Below, piece after piece: positions 18,231-27,485 of a stretch of 64,000 bases of DNA. Position numbers and translations under genes: made by a program. This DNA comes from Profundicola chukchiensis (GTDB lineage: Bacteria > Bacteroidota > Bacteroidia > Flavobacteriales > Weeksellaceae). The notes under the pieces are model-generated. The model had not been told where the DNA came from. It saw only the letters and a program-made list of their open reading frames with translations, and ran no database searches. Numbering within the stretch: the first letter of the stretch is position 1; every line of letters starts with the position of its first letter. Location: the NCBI RefSeq assembly GCF_029664245.1, contig NZ_JANAIE010000007.1, positions 94,409 to 158,408 of the forward strand. Direction: 5' to 3'.

Positions 18231-19400
18231 CTATTTAAAGCGCCGTTTTAAAAGACGTTTTAATTGAGCTTTAATTTCTTCTCCACTATCAAAAACCATT
18301 TGTTCATGAGAAGGGAAGGGGATGAATTGATTGTAGGTTAGTTTTTGCATATGATCATCTAAAGCTCTTCGATCTCCAAAAAACTTAGCGAAATGATTCT
18401 TAAATCCAAATTCACTATTTAGTTTTTGAGTATCAATAATTTGATTGTTTGCAAGATTAATTAAATCTACCTTACCTTGTACCAAAGCATCCTTTTCTTG
18501 AATAACTTCTTCTACACGTGCGCTAACCAGAATGACTTTATCCACTTTTATGGGTTTGCCTAAACTGTCTAACACCTTTCTACCATTTTCATAAAGATAT
18601 TCCCAGCCATCGACAATCTCTCTCTCAAACTCATGTTGTCTAGAGTTCATTCTTTCAGGAGAAACCATGATGTGTTCAATATCCATTCTAATCAAATAAT
18701 CATATTGATAATCATTTTGCTTTTTTTGGTGGTATTCAGTCCAAAAGTTATTTAAACCATAGGTGCTAATTTGAGTTAAATCATCTTCCAAACGTTGTGG
18801 TAAGAGTTGATTCGATCTATTCTCAATTTGAATTAAAACGAAATCTGTTCCTAGATAATGAGCTTCATCCAATAGATTTTCGACATCTCTAAATCCTGGA
18901 GATAAAGACTGTATCTTTCTCAAATCGCCATGAGCACTACGAATCTCTTGCTTATTATTAGAATCTAACTTTTTAAGACTAGCTTGATATAAATATTCTA
19001 CATAATCATTTTTAGCTTGATTAATAGCAGGTAAATAATTTTTAGTTTTAAAAAGCATTTCCTTTCCTTTATGATAAACAGGTAAGAATGGTCTTAACTG
19101 CTCTTGTCGATGATGTAAGCCTACCAAAGTATTATAAATATCACCTGTATAAGCAGGATTTTTAGCAGATTTCAAATGTTCAATCTTAGCTTCTTGAGAA
19201 GCCACCATTTTCATATAGGCATTCTGAAAAATAGGTAGAAATTTTTCTTTTTTCTTAGCCGATAATCCTTTTTGATATTCATCAATCAATAAGTCATAGG
19301 CTTTTACATAGTCTCCGGAATTCATTGATTTCTCTGCTTGTTTAAGAGAACTACAAGATGCGAGAATCAGAAATGAAAGTAAGTAGTAAAACTGTTTCAT
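18231..19400 (-). CDS. Helical-repeat lipoprotein of unknown function
   Basis: 389 residues. A lipoprotein signal peptide ends with lipobox LASC (Cys16). The first half is helical and TPR-like (AEKSMNSGDYVKAYDLLIDE). The second half, starting near FVLIQIENRSNQLLP, looks like a mixed alpha/beta domain that reaches VSARVEEVIQEKDALVQGKVDL. I do not recognise the family. It is convergent with the subtilase and is presumably anchored to the envelope. Confidence 0.78.
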   Translation of the reverse strand: MKQFYYLLSFLILASCSSLKQAEKSMNSGDYVKAYDLLIDEYQKGLSAKKKEKFLPIFQNAYMKMVASQEAKIEHLKSAKNPAYTGDIYNTLVGLHHRQEQLRPFLPVYHKGKEMLFKTKNYLPAINQAKNDYVEYLYQASLKKLDSNNKQEIRSAHGDLRKIQSLSPGFRDVENLLDEAHYLGTDFVLIQIENRSNQLLPQRLEDDLTQISTYGLNNFWTEYHQKKQNDYQYDYLIRMDIEHIMVSPERMNSRQHEFEREIVDGWEYLYENGRKVLDSLGKPIKVDKVILVSARVEEVIQEKDALVQGKVDLINLANNQIIDTQKLNSEFGFKNHFAKFFGDRRALDDHMQKLTYNQFIPFPSHEQMVFDSGEEIKAQLKRLLKRRFK

Positions 19401-19559
19401 GAGTAAGGTTTTTAGAGTTATATAGCATAAAAGCCAAAGTATGTGCCAAATGTTAATGAAAAGCTAATATAATTAAAGAATATTTATTTTAAGGAACAGA
19501 TCAGTTAATTATTAAGAACTATTTACTTATCAATAAATAGCTGAGAAACAATTAGAAAT

Positions 19560-19586
19560 AAAAAAACCATCTATTTCAGATGGTTA
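19560..19586 (-). terminator. Intrinsic terminator after the GreA-like gene
   Basis: On the minus strand AACCATCTG...AGATGGTT forms a short stem and is followed by a run of seven Ts. It lies 22 bp beyond the stop of the gene at 19608. Confidence 0.8.
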
Positions 19587-19607
19587 AGCTAATTAGTATT
19601 TAAAATT

Positions 19608-20048
19608 TTAATAAATATTTAAAATCTTTTGTTCTTTATCGCCTAAAACAAGTTTATCACCTTTCTTTTTGCCTTCGTTGTTCATAAAAACTGGAGCTTC
19701 TAGTGATACACCAAAGATTGTTTTATTATCAGTTTTAATAGGAGCGAAGGTAAACCCAATAAAATACACGGCTTCTTCAGTTTCTATCACCGCACCATTT
19801 TGTACCTCCGATGATTCTCTTAGTCTTAATGATTTGATATGTTTCAAATCATTTTGCTCCATTTGTAACTTCTGATTCATCTCCAATTTTAGCTCCTGTG
19901 CATTGGCCTGATGAGATTGATCGTCCAAATCTATCGTAGATTCTTCATCTAAATCAGTAGTAGTTTCATAGGTTTCTAAAGCCTTATGTAAATTATCTAC
20001 TAATTGTTGTTGATGCTGAACGATGGTGTTCAAAATTTCCTCTCGCAT
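19608..20048 (-). CDS. GreA/DksA-like coiled-coil protein (putative secondary-channel factor)
   Basis: 146 residues. Residues 1-75 form a long acidic helix/coiled coil (HQQQLVDNLHKALE through KLQMEQNDLKHIK). Residues 80-146 resemble the C-terminal FKBP-like domain of GreA: NGAVIETEEAVYFIGFTFAP, then an EAPVF segment and KKGDKLVLGDKEQKILNIY. The order, helix hairpin then a GD-containing beta domain, is that of GreA/GreB, although the coiled coil is shorter. The assignment is structural inference. In public data such genes often carry unhelpful names. Confidence 0.6.
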   Translation of the reverse strand: MREEILNTIVQHQQQLVDNLHKALETYETTTDLDEESTIDLDDQSHQANAQELKLEMNQKLQMEQNDLKHIKSLRLRESSEVQNGAVIETEEAVYFIGFTFAPIKTDNKTIFGVSLEAPVFMNNEGKKKGDKLVLGDKEQKILNIY

Positions 20049-20112
20049 AATATTTCTTATTTAAAATAAAGATATTAAATATTATCAAAAGCACAACCCG
20101 AAAGTAGGGATA

Positions 20113-20142
20113 TAAAAAAAGTCTCGCTATTGCGAGACTTTC
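20113..20142 (-). terminator. Intrinsic terminator after the LEA-like lipoprotein gene
   Basis: On the minus strand the stem AAGTCTCGC/GCGAGACTT with a 4-nt loop is followed by a run of seven Ts, 24 bp beyond the stop at 20166. Confidence 0.9.
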
Positions 20143-20165
20143 ATATTAAAAATTTATTGATCTAA

Positions 20166-20666
20166 TTACTTAGTAATAGCGTCTTCTAATTTCTTAGCAC
20201 CGTCTTTTACAGCGTTAGCTGTGTTTTCAGCACCTTCTTTAACTGCATTAGCTGCATCTTCAGCACCTTCTTTTGCGTCATTAGCAGCATTTTCAGCTCC
20301 GTCTTTTACAGACTCGATAGTGTTAGCAGCTCCATCAACAGTGTTGTCAATAGTTGCTTCGATATCTTCACCTAATTTTTCAATAGAAGATTTTGCATTT
20401 TCGTAAGAAGCGTTTGCAGCGTCTAATTCAGCTTGTGCAGCATCGATAGCATCTTGCTCTCCTGCTTCAATAGCAGCATCTAATTTAGCTTGTGCAGCTT
20501 CAACTTCAGCTTGTGCATCAACTAATGCAGCCTCAGCAGCTTCTGCTACTTCGTTAGACTCTTCAACAACTGTAGTTTCTTCAACAGTTATGTCTTTGTT
20601 TTCTTCTTTACAAGATGTTGTGAATAATAAACCTACAACTCCTAATGTTAAAAATACCTTTTTCAT
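20166..20666 (-). CDS. Alanine-rich helical lipoprotein with LEA-like repeats
   Basis: 166 residues. A lipoprotein signal peptide has lipobox TTSC (Cys19). The rest is almost purely helical, rich in Ala, Glu, Asp and Asn. Residues 40-90 are a coiled coil (AQAEVEAAQAKLDAA, AQAELDAANASYENA). Residues 110-160 are about five 11-residue repeats such as VKDGAENAANDAKEG, like group 3 LEA proteins. LEA-type repeats are linked to desiccation or osmotic tolerance, but no function is shown here. Confidence 0.8.
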   Translation of the reverse strand: MKKVFLTLGVVGLLFTTSCKEENKDITVEETTVVEESNEVAEAAEAALVDAQAEVEAAQAKLDAAIEAGEQDAIDAAQAELDAANASYENAKSSIEKLGEDIEATIDNTVDGAANTIESVKDGAENAANDAKEGAEDAANAVKEGAENTANAVKDGAKKLEDAITK

Positions 20667-20783
20667 AGTTTAATTAATTTTAATTTCGTGCAAATGTACA
20701 TATAATTTGCATTTGATACAATATTTATTTTTATCTCAAGTATTCATTTATTAATTTCACGCGTCAATGTTTTGCAATAAGCT

Positions 20784-20791
20784 TATCTTTG
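20784..20791 (+). promoter_or_regulatory. Candidate -7 element for the NtrC-like gene
   Basis: TATCTTTG matches the Bacteroidota -7 consensus TAnnTTTG, 20 bp before the start codon. No good -33 TTTG lies at 19 bp spacing, so the call rests on the -7 element alone. Confidence 0.35.
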
Positions 20792-20811
20792 CAACTTAAT
20801 ATTAGAATACT

Positions 20812-21996
20812 ATGCCAAATATATTAATCATCGAAGATGAACCAGCTATCCGTAATGTGTTGAGAGACATACTAACAGATGAGGATAAAACCTTTAAAGT
20901 AGAAGAGGCGGGTGATGGTGAAGAAGGGTTAGAATTAATTAAAAAGAAAGATTACGATTTAGTTATTTGTGATATTAAAATGCCTAAAAAAGATGGTTTA
21001 GAAGTATTACAATTAGCATTAAATATAAATCCAGATTTACCTTTTTTAATGATTTCTGGTCATGGTGATATAGAAACAGCAGTGGATTGTATTAAAAAAG
21101 GTGCCTACGACTACATTTCTAAGCCACCAGATTTAAATAGACTACTGAATAGTGTAAGAATTGCTTTAGATAGAAAATCTTTAATCAAACAAAATCGCAC
21201 GCTTAAAGACGAAAACAAAGCCCTTAAGCGAAAAGTAAGCGAGAAATATGAAATGATTGGTAATTCTGATGCGCTTAATGAGATCAGAGAAATGATCAAT
21301 AAAGTAGCTTCAACAGAAGCACGTGTTTTGATTACAGGACCTAACGGTACTGGTAAAGAGCTAGTGGCACATCATATTCACGAGAAAAGTGATCGCAACA
21401 AGATGCCGATGATTGAGGTGAACTGTGCAGCGATTCCATCTGAATTAATTGAAAGTGAGCTGTTTGGACACATGAAAGGTTCATTTACCGGAGCTCACAA
21501 AGACAAAGCTGGTAAATTTGAATTAGCTAATAAGGGAACTATTTTCTTAGATGAGATTGGTGATATGAGTCTATCTGCGCAAGCTAAAGTTTTAAGAGCT
21601 TTACAAGAGGGTAAAATTACTCGCGTGGGTGGAGATAAAGAAATCAATGTAGATGTTAGGGTATTAGCCGCTACCAATAAAGATTTAGCCAAAGAAATTG
21701 AAGAAGGTAACTTTAGAGAAGACCTTTACCACAGATTGGCTGTTATCTTAATCAAGGTTCCGGGATTGGATGAAAGAAAAGAAGACATCGAAAGTCTAGT
21801 AGAATATTTTGCTGAAAAGATTGCCATAGGTCATGGTGAGGCGAAGAAAGAATTCAGTAAAGATGCTATCGAAGCGCTTAAGGCTCAGTCTTGGACTGGT
21901 AACATTAGAGAACTACGTAACGTGGTAGAGAGGTTAATCATCTTAGGAGAAAATCCTGTTACAAAGAAAGATGTAGCCTCATTCGTTATAAAATAA
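20812..21996 (+). CDS. NtrC-like response regulator lacking the HTH domain
   Basis: 394 residues. Residues 1-120 are a receiver domain (ILIIEDEPAIRNVL, phospho-acceptor Asp in VICDIKMPKKDG). Residues 145-380 are a sigma-54-type AAA+ domain with Walker A GPNGTGKE, a GSFTGA loop (consensus GAFTGA), Walker B GTIFLDEIGDM and the sensor FREDLYHRL. The protein stops right after GNIRELRNVVERLI and VTKKDVASFVIK, so the usual C-terminal Fis-type helix-turn-helix is missing. It may act from solution or through a partner. No histidine kinase gene is adjacent. Confidence 0.92.
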   Translation: MPNILIIEDEPAIRNVLRDILTDEDKTFKVEEAGDGEEGLELIKKKDYDLVICDIKMPKKDGLEVLQLALNINPDLPFLMISGHGDIETAVDCIKKGAYDYISKPPDLNRLLNSVRIALDRKSLIKQNRTLKDENKALKRKVSEKYEMIGNSDALNEIREMINKVASTEARVLITGPNGTGKELVAHHIHEKSDRNKMPMIEVNCAAIPSELIESELFGHMKGSFTGAHKDKAGKFELANKGTIFLDEIGDMSLSAQAKVLRALQEGKITRVGGDKEINVDVRVLAATNKDLAKEIEEGNFREDLYHRLAVILIKVPGLDERKEDIESLVEYFAEKIAIGHGEAKKEFSKDAIEALKAQSWTGNIRELRNVVERLIILGENPVTKKDVASFVIK

Positions 21997-22008
21997 TTTC
22001 ACATTATG

Positions 22009-22048
22009 AAATTGCATTCAATGATTTATTGAATGCAATTTTATTTTT
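22009..22048 (+). terminator. Intrinsic terminator after the NtrC-like gene
   Basis: Stem AAATTGCATTCAA (22009-22021) pairs with TTGAATGCAATTT (22029-22041), followed by a T-rich tail. Confidence 0.85.
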
Positions 22049-22182
22049 TCATTAAATTTATTTCTTATTAAGATTTGATATTCAATGATATAAGCTACGA
22101 CTCATGATTTAGTCGTAGGAGATATTAAGTTTATCTATTATTGAAATCATCTTAAATTTTTAAAACTAATTAATTTCGCGCC

Positions 22183-23580
22183 ATGACGATAAAGGAACAC
22201 TTGCGTAAAAATTTCATACTTGCATGGCCCGTAATGCTAACGCAAGCTGGGCAAATTCTTGTGAATGTTGCAGATAATGTGATGGTTGGAGCTTTAGGTG
22301 GAAAGCATGATCATATACAAAATCCAGAAATTGGTAAGGTTGCCTTGGGAGCGGTTTCTTTAGGAAACGCTTTGTTTTTTATGATTATGGTTGCGGCCAT
22401 GGGATTTTCTTTCGCGATGTCTCCTTTGATTGCGCAAGCAGATGCTAAAAATAATTTAAAAAGAGGTTCAGCTATTTTGTCGCATGGATTGGTTTTAAAC
22501 ATGATTATTACCGTTCTTCTTATAACGGTTTTACTGCTGGTTTCGCCTTTAATGTATCAAATGGGGCAACCCACAGATGTTGTAGACGCTGCATTGCCGT
22601 ATTTAGAAATTGTTGGCTATTCCATGATTCCGTTAATGATATTTCAGTCGTTTAGACAGTTATCCGAAGGTTTATCTTTAACTTTAGTAGTAGCTGTAGC
22701 AACGATTATAGCCAATTTATTGAACATTTTCTTTAACTATGGGTTGATTTTCGGAAACTTCGGGATGCCAAGGTTAGAAGTAGAAGGTGCTGCTTATGGA
22801 ACTTTAATTTCACGAATTTTGATGGTGTTTACCTTGTTATCAGCAATGTGGTTCCACCCGAAATCAAGAACTTACTTAAGCATGATAAAGTTTAAGAATT
22901 TCCAAAAGGTGATTTTCAGAAAACTAATTCAATTGGGGATTCCAACCTCGTTACAAATGTTTTTTGAAGTGGGAGCCTTTGCAGGAGCAGCTTTTATAGT
23001 AGGAATGGCAGGTAAAGACGATTTGGCAGCTCACCAAATTGCTTTAAACTTGGCTTCTATATCCTTTATGTTATGTACTGGTATTGCGATTGCTGCCACC
23101 GTAAGAGTAGGGAATCAGCTAGGTTTAAGAGATTTTCATACGATGAAAAGAGCGGGATGGTCTGCCTTTATGATGGTAGCCGCCTTTATGACTCTTGCTG
23201 GTATTATTTTAATCTTATTCCGTCATCAGCTTCCTACCTTATATATAGATAACGCGGATGTGATTGTGATTGCAGCTCAATTATTGATTGTGGCGGCATT
23301 ATTTCAATTATCTGATGGAATTCAAGTTGTTTTATTAGGGGCGCTAAGAGGTATGCAAGACGTGAATATTCCAACCGTGATTACCATGTTTGCGTATTTT
23401 TTGATCGCTATGCCATTAGGTTATTATTTAACCATTGAAAGAGATATGGGCGCTATGGGAATGTGGATTGCTTTAGGGATTGGGCTGACCATTTCGGCAG
23501 TCTTGTTAGTCCTGAGATATATTTATAAAACTAACTTCCTGATTAGAGCAAAAGAAGAGAAACTTAAGCTAGATTTATAA
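22183..23580 (+). CDS. MATE-family efflux transporter
   Basis: 465 residues with twelve predicted membrane helices in two MatE halves. The first half starts WPVMLTQAGQILVNVADNVMVG and the second is typified by LGIPTSLQMFFEVGAFAGAAFIVG. The family (NorM/DinF/YdhE type) exports drugs or organic cations in exchange for Na+ or H+. The substrate is unknown. It appears to be a single-gene unit. Confidence 0.93.
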   Translation: MTIKEHLRKNFILAWPVMLTQAGQILVNVADNVMVGALGGKHDHIQNPEIGKVALGAVSLGNALFFMIMVAAMGFSFAMSPLIAQADAKNNLKRGSAILSHGLVLNMIITVLLITVLLLVSPLMYQMGQPTDVVDAALPYLEIVGYSMIPLMIFQSFRQLSEGLSLTLVVAVATIIANLLNIFFNYGLIFGNFGMPRLEVEGAAYGTLISRILMVFTLLSAMWFHPKSRTYLSMIKFKNFQKVIFRKLIQLGIPTSLQMFFEVGAFAGAAFIVGMAGKDDLAAHQIALNLASISFMLCTGIAIAATVRVGNQLGLRDFHTMKRAGWSAFMMVAAFMTLAGIILILFRHQLPTLYIDNADVIVIAAQLLIVAALFQLSDGIQVVLLGALRGMQDVNIPTVITMFAYFLIAMPLGYYLTIERDMGAMGMWIALGIGLTISAVLLVLRYIYKTNFLIRAKEEKLKLDL

Positions 23581-23750
23581 ATCTGTTTTTAAATTAATCT
23601 ATGTGTTTAATTATTTGAAATACAATTAATTAATAGGTTTCTTATTTCTTAGTTACTCATTATTAGGCTTAAGTATATTTTAACTAATATTAAGTTGTTA
23701 ATTTGAACCTAAGGTCTTAAATTTGATTTAAATCACATAAAATATTAAAC

Positions 23751-23987
23751 ATGGAATTACCAAGATTCTTATTAGCCGATAATTCTGACGTAGATGATGC
23801 ATTTGTATTGCACACAGAATTTCCACGCTTCTTGTTAAACGTAAACACCGACGAAGTTGAATGGTTTGACGACGTTGAGGATGAGGAAGATTTAGAAAAC
23901 ACAGTTAAAAACTTAATGGAAGAAGCTTTTGATTTCTTTGAAAAAGAAATTGAAGCTTATGAAGGAGATGATGAATATGGTGTTTAA
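23751..23987 (+). CDS. Small acidic protein with a duplicated PRFLL motif
   Basis: 78 residues, very acidic (long Asp/Glu stretches in VEWFDDVEDEEDLEN). LPRFLLADNSDVDD and FPRFLLNVNTDEVE form a short internal repeat at residues 3 and 24, suggesting two similar beta-turn units. No signal peptide or membrane segment is seen. I do not recognise the family. It has its own terminator, so it is a single-gene transcript. Confidence 0.72.
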   Translation: MELPRFLLADNSDVDDAFVLHTEFPRFLLNVNTDEVEWFDDVEDEEDLENTVKNLMEEAFDFFEKEIEAYEGDDEYGV

Positions 23988-24021
23988 TATTGATTGATTT
24001 CATATTAAAAATTAAATAAGT

Positions 24022-24043
24022 TCGTTCGATTTAAATCAAACGA
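24022..24043. promoter_or_regulatory. 22-bp inverted repeat downstream of the small acidic gene
   Basis: TCGTTCGATTT and AAATCAAACGA form a dyad with one mismatch and no loop. It has the form of a protein-binding site rather than a terminator. A true terminator lies just after it. Function unknown. Confidence 0.45.
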
Positions 24044-24052
24044 CATCGAATA

Positions 24053-24096
24053 AAAAGAAAAATATTTTCAGTAATGGAAATATTTTTTCTTTTTTA
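24053..24096 (+). terminator. Intrinsic terminator; rest of the gap to 24403 has no visible gene
   Basis: AAAAAGAAAAATATTT pairs with AAATATTTTTTCTTTTTT around a short loop. It ends the small acidic gene. From 24097 to 24403 I see only AT-rich leader sequence ahead of the ribonucleotide reductase. I looked for a cobalamin riboswitch there, given the cofactor of that enzyme, and did not find the conserved boxes. Confidence 0.7.
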
Positions 24097-24403
24097 AAAC
24101 AAAAATAAAAATGGACTTCTGATTTTTTTATTTTTAAAGAAGGCCGCTCTTGCTTTTTCAATTTGTTAAATATCCAAATCGGATTTCTTAAATACACTTA
24201 AAGTAAACATAGCTTTGGCATAATTTAAATCACTGTTAATCAATTAAAAACCTATTGGTAAAAATTGACTTAAATTTTGTTTCTAACAAGTCTATGTTTA
24301 TAAGTATAAGTCGTTTCTCTTGAATATCATTTTCTATTTAGGTAGTTTTGGAGACGATTAAAAAAAAATAAAAATTTAATTAACTCAAAAAAAATATTTT
24401 TCA

Positions 24404-27004
24404 ATGACACCGTCCCTGACCCTCGAAAAAAACAAGACCTATAAGTACGAACAAGTACTTAGAAAAGCATTAAAGTATTTTAATGGTGATGAAATGGCTG
24501 CTACAACTTGGATGAAAAAGTATGCCGTTAAAAACGAGGATGGTTTATACGAAGAAACTACACCCGAAGACATGCACCATAGAATGGCGCGTGAATTTGC
24601 TGAAATAGAAGATAAGTTTGGTAATGATACTTCACATGAAAACTTATCTGAATATGGTAAAACCAGAAGCAAATTAACAGAGGAGGATATTTTCGGTTTA
24701 TTTAAAGATTTCAAATATGTAATCCCACAAGGTAGTGTAATGTCTGCTTTGGGACATCCACATATGATTGCATCTTTATCTAACTGTGTTGTGGTACCAT
24801 CTACATATGATTCATATGGTGGAATTATGCACACAGATCAACAATTGGTACAGTTGTTCAAAAGAAGATGTGGCGTTGGGGTAGATATTTCAGGATTAAG
24901 ACCAGCAAACGCAAAGGTTTCTAATGCGGCGGGTAGTACTACAGGTGCAGTTTCTTTTATGCACCGTTTCTCTGATACTACAAGAGAAGTTGCACAGAAC
25001 GGTAGAAGAGGAGCTTTAATGTTAACTATTGACATTGCTCACCCAGATGTAGAAGATTTTGTAACTATTAAACAAGATTTATCTAAAGTTACGGGAGCTA
25101 ACATATCTGTACGTCTTTCAGATGAGTTTATGAAGGCGGTAGTAGAAGATAAAGAATATACACACCGTTGGCCAATCGATGCTCCAATTGACGAGGCTAA
25201 GTACGTTAAAACGATTAAAGCAAAAGATCTTTGGGAAACCATTATTTCTTGTGCACACAAAACTGCCGAGCCAGGTTTAATTTTCTGGGATAGACAACAT
25301 TGGTATTCAACCTCATCAGTTTATCCAGGATTCGAGAATGCTTCTACCAATCCATGTTCGGAGATTGCAATGCAAGGTGGAGACAGCTGTCGATTAATTG
25401 CACTTAACTTATATAGTTTTGTTGACAATCCATTCACGGATAAAGCTACATTCAATAAAAAGAAATTTTACGAGGTTGCTTATGAATCTCAAAGATTGAT
25501 GGATGACTTGGTTGAGCTAGAATTAGGTCATATCGAGCGCATCATGGATAAAATTAAAAGCGATCCAGAGCCAGACCATATTAAAGCAAGCGAATTAGCT
25601 ACTTGGGAATTATTATATAATACAGGAAAAATTGGTCGTAGAACTGGATTAGGATTTACTGCATTGGCAGACTGTGTTGCAGCTCTTGGTCATGCAATTG
25701 ATTCTACAGAAGCATTAAATGCAGTAGATGAGATTATGCGCACGAAATTCGAGGCAGAATTTGATTCTTCTATCGATATGGCGATTCAAAGAGGAGCTTT
25801 CGGAAACTTCGATCCTGAAGTAGAAAAAACTTCTGAGTTCGTACAAATGATGGAGAAAGAATTCCCAGCTATCTACAAGAGAATGATGGAAAACGGAAGA
25901 AGAAATATCTCTATTTCTACGGTTGCTCCAACAGGAACTTTGAGTATGTTAGCACAAACTTCTTCTGGAATTGAGCCTGTATTTATGCTAGGATACAAGC
26001 GTCGTAGAAAGATTAATAGTGCAGCAGATGATGCAAAAGTTACTTTCGTTGATGATATGGGAGATTCTTGGGAAGAATTCGACGTATTCCATCCAAAATT
26101 AAACGAATGGATGAAAGTAACAGGTGAAACTGATATTAATTTAAGTCCATACGCAGGTTCAACAGCTCCAGAAATCGATTGGATTAAGAGAGTTGAATTA
26201 CAAGCTTTGGTTCAAAAATATGTAACTCATAGTATTAGTTCAACTATCAACTTGCCAGAAGATATTGAGGTTGACAAAGTAGCTCAAATCTATATTGAAT
26301 CTTGGAAGAAAGGATTAAAAGGAATCACTGTTTACCGCGACGGAAGTAGAAGTGGAGTTTTAGTTTCTTCTGATGATAAGAAAGAAAAGACAGAAGCAGA
26401 AATGCAAGAAGCTGACGAAAAAGCATTATCTAACTTCTCTAAGAGCTTTGGTGTAACTAGCGCTCCTAAGCGTCCTAAGAAATTACAAGCAGACGTGATT
26501 CGTTTCCAAAATGATTACGAGAAATGGATGGCAGTTGTTGGTAAGATAGACGGAAGACCTTATGAAATCTTTACCGGTAGATTAGAGGATTCATTCAATT
26601 TACCGCCATTCGTAGAGGAAGGTTGGGTAATTAAGAATAAAATCGAAAACGGAGAGAATAGATATGATTTCCAGTTTATTGACAAAGAAGGATATCGCAC
26701 TACGATTGAAGGTTTAAGTCGTTCATTTAACAAAGAATTCTGGAACTATGCTAAATTGATTTCAGGAGTATTAAGACACGGAATGCCTATCAACTATATT
26801 GTTGACCTTGTATCAGATTTAAGTCTATACGATGATAATATCAATACTTGGAAGAACGGTGTAGCAAGAGCCTTAAAGAGATATATCCCAGACGGAACTG
26901 TTGCGGCAGACAAAAAATGTCCAAGCTGTGGTGATCCAAACGGATTGATCTACGAAGAAGGTTGCTTAAATTGCAAAAGCTGTGGACACAGCAAGTGTGG
27001 ATAA
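24404..27004 (+). CDS. nrdJ: Adenosylcobalamin-dependent (class II) ribonucleoside-diphosphate reductase
   Basis: 866 residues. The catalytic barrel shows SNCVVVPSTYDSYGG (active-site Cys in SNC), FKRRCGVGVDISGLRP, NPCSEIAMQGGDSCRL (NPCSE radical/active-site motif) and APTGTLSMLAQTSSGIEP. The C-terminus is a zinc ribbon (KCPSCGDPNGL, GCLNCKSCGHSKCG) that holds the redox-active cysteines of this class. It makes deoxyribonucleotides with B12 as radical source and needs no partner subunit, so oxygen is not required. Confidence 0.96.
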   Translation: MTPSLTLEKNKTYKYEQVLRKALKYFNGDEMAATTWMKKYAVKNEDGLYEETTPEDMHHRMAREFAEIEDKFGNDTSHENLSEYGKTRSKLTEEDIFGLFKDFKYVIPQGSVMSALGHPHMIASLSNCVVVPSTYDSYGGIMHTDQQLVQLFKRRCGVGVDISGLRPANAKVSNAAGSTTGAVSFMHRFSDTTREVAQNGRRGALMLTIDIAHPDVEDFVTIKQDLSKVTGANISVRLSDEFMKAVVEDKEYTHRWPIDAPIDEAKYVKTIKAKDLWETIISCAHKTAEPGLIFWDRQHWYSTSSVYPGFENASTNPCSEIAMQGGDSCRLIALNLYSFVDNPFTDKATFNKKKFYEVAYESQRLMDDLVELELGHIERIMDKIKSDPEPDHIKASELATWELLYNTGKIGRRTGLGFTALADCVAALGHAIDSTEALNAVDEIMRTKFEAEFDSSIDMAIQRGAFGNFDPEVEKTSEFVQMMEKEFPAIYKRMMENGRRNISISTVAPTGTLSMLAQTSSGIEPVFMLGYKRRRKINSAADDAKVTFVDDMGDSWEEFDVFHPKLNEWMKVTGETDINLSPYAGSTAPEIDWIKRVELQALVQKYVTHSISSTINLPEDIEVDKVAQIYIESWKKGLKGITVYRDGSRSGVLVSSDDKKEKTEAEMQEADEKALSNFSKSFGVTSAPKRPKKLQADVIRFQNDYEKWMAVVGKIDGRPYEIFTGRLEDSFNLPPFVEEGWVIKNKIENGENRYDFQFIDKEGYRTTIEGLSRSFNKEFWNYAKLISGVLRHGMPINYIVDLVSDLSLYDDNINTWKNGVARALKRYIPDGTVAADKKCPSCGDPNGLIYEEGCLNCKSCGHSKCG

Positions 27005-27038
27005 TTTAGAACACATTAGGATTTAACTATAAATAAGA

Positions 27039-27070
27039 AGTCGCATTCATGGATCATGAATGCGACTTTC
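27039..27070 (+). terminator. Stem-loop after nrdJ
   Basis: AAGTCGCATTCAT pairs with ATGAATGCGACTT, a strong stem of 13 bp. The following T-run is weak (TTTCTATA), so it may block RNA decay rather than act as a full terminator. Confidence 0.6.
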
Positions 27071-27116
27071 TATATAAACAAAAAAAAATAATTATTATGA
27101 CCAATAATAATGTTTA

Positions 27117-27455
27117 TTAGGGATTGCTGAGTCCAACGAACTCAACTAATACGGGTTCTTCTTCTAATATATATGTTTCGTCTAAATCATCTTCAAAGTA
27201 AACCTCATAAACCGTTTCTTGTGCATAAATTTGATCTTCTGCACTAACATTAGGAGATTGACTCATAAACCAAAATCCAACAATCAACAACACCGCTGCG
27301 GCTGTAGAAACAGCAACTTTAAACCAATTCTTCTGATAGATCGGAATAACTTTAGTAGAATTAGCCTCAATGGTTTCAGCTAAAATCTTATTCTCTAAAT
27401 CCTCAAAATAATTTTCAGGAGTTTTAAATTTATTATGTGGTAAACTTGGTCTCAT
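27117..27455 (-). CDS. Single-pass membrane protein downstream of an ECF sigma factor
   Basis: 112 residues. A cytoplasmic N-terminal part (FKTPENYFEDLENKIL) is followed by one membrane helix (about residues 48-66, VAVSTAAAVLLIVGFWFM) and an acidic outer tail. It starts 31 bp after the sigma factor gene on the same strand. The FKTPENYFEDLE start is common in Bacteroidota proteins found beside ECF sigma genes. An anti-sigma role is plausible from position and topology only, and no zinc-binding anti-sigma motif is present. Confidence 0.7.
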   Translation of the reverse strand: MRPSLPHNKFKTPENYFEDLENKILAETIEANSTKVIPIYQKNWFKVAVSTAAAVLLIVGFWFMSQSPNVSAEDQIYAQETVYEVYFEDDLDETYILEEEPVLVEFVGLSNP

Positions 27456-27485
27456 ACTAATTAGATGCTTTAAATACTAAAAGGT

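Noticed and set aside
24097..24403. Cobalamin riboswitch upstream of the B12-dependent ribonucleotide reductase
   Set aside because: I looked for the conserved boxes and stems and saw only AT-rich leader.
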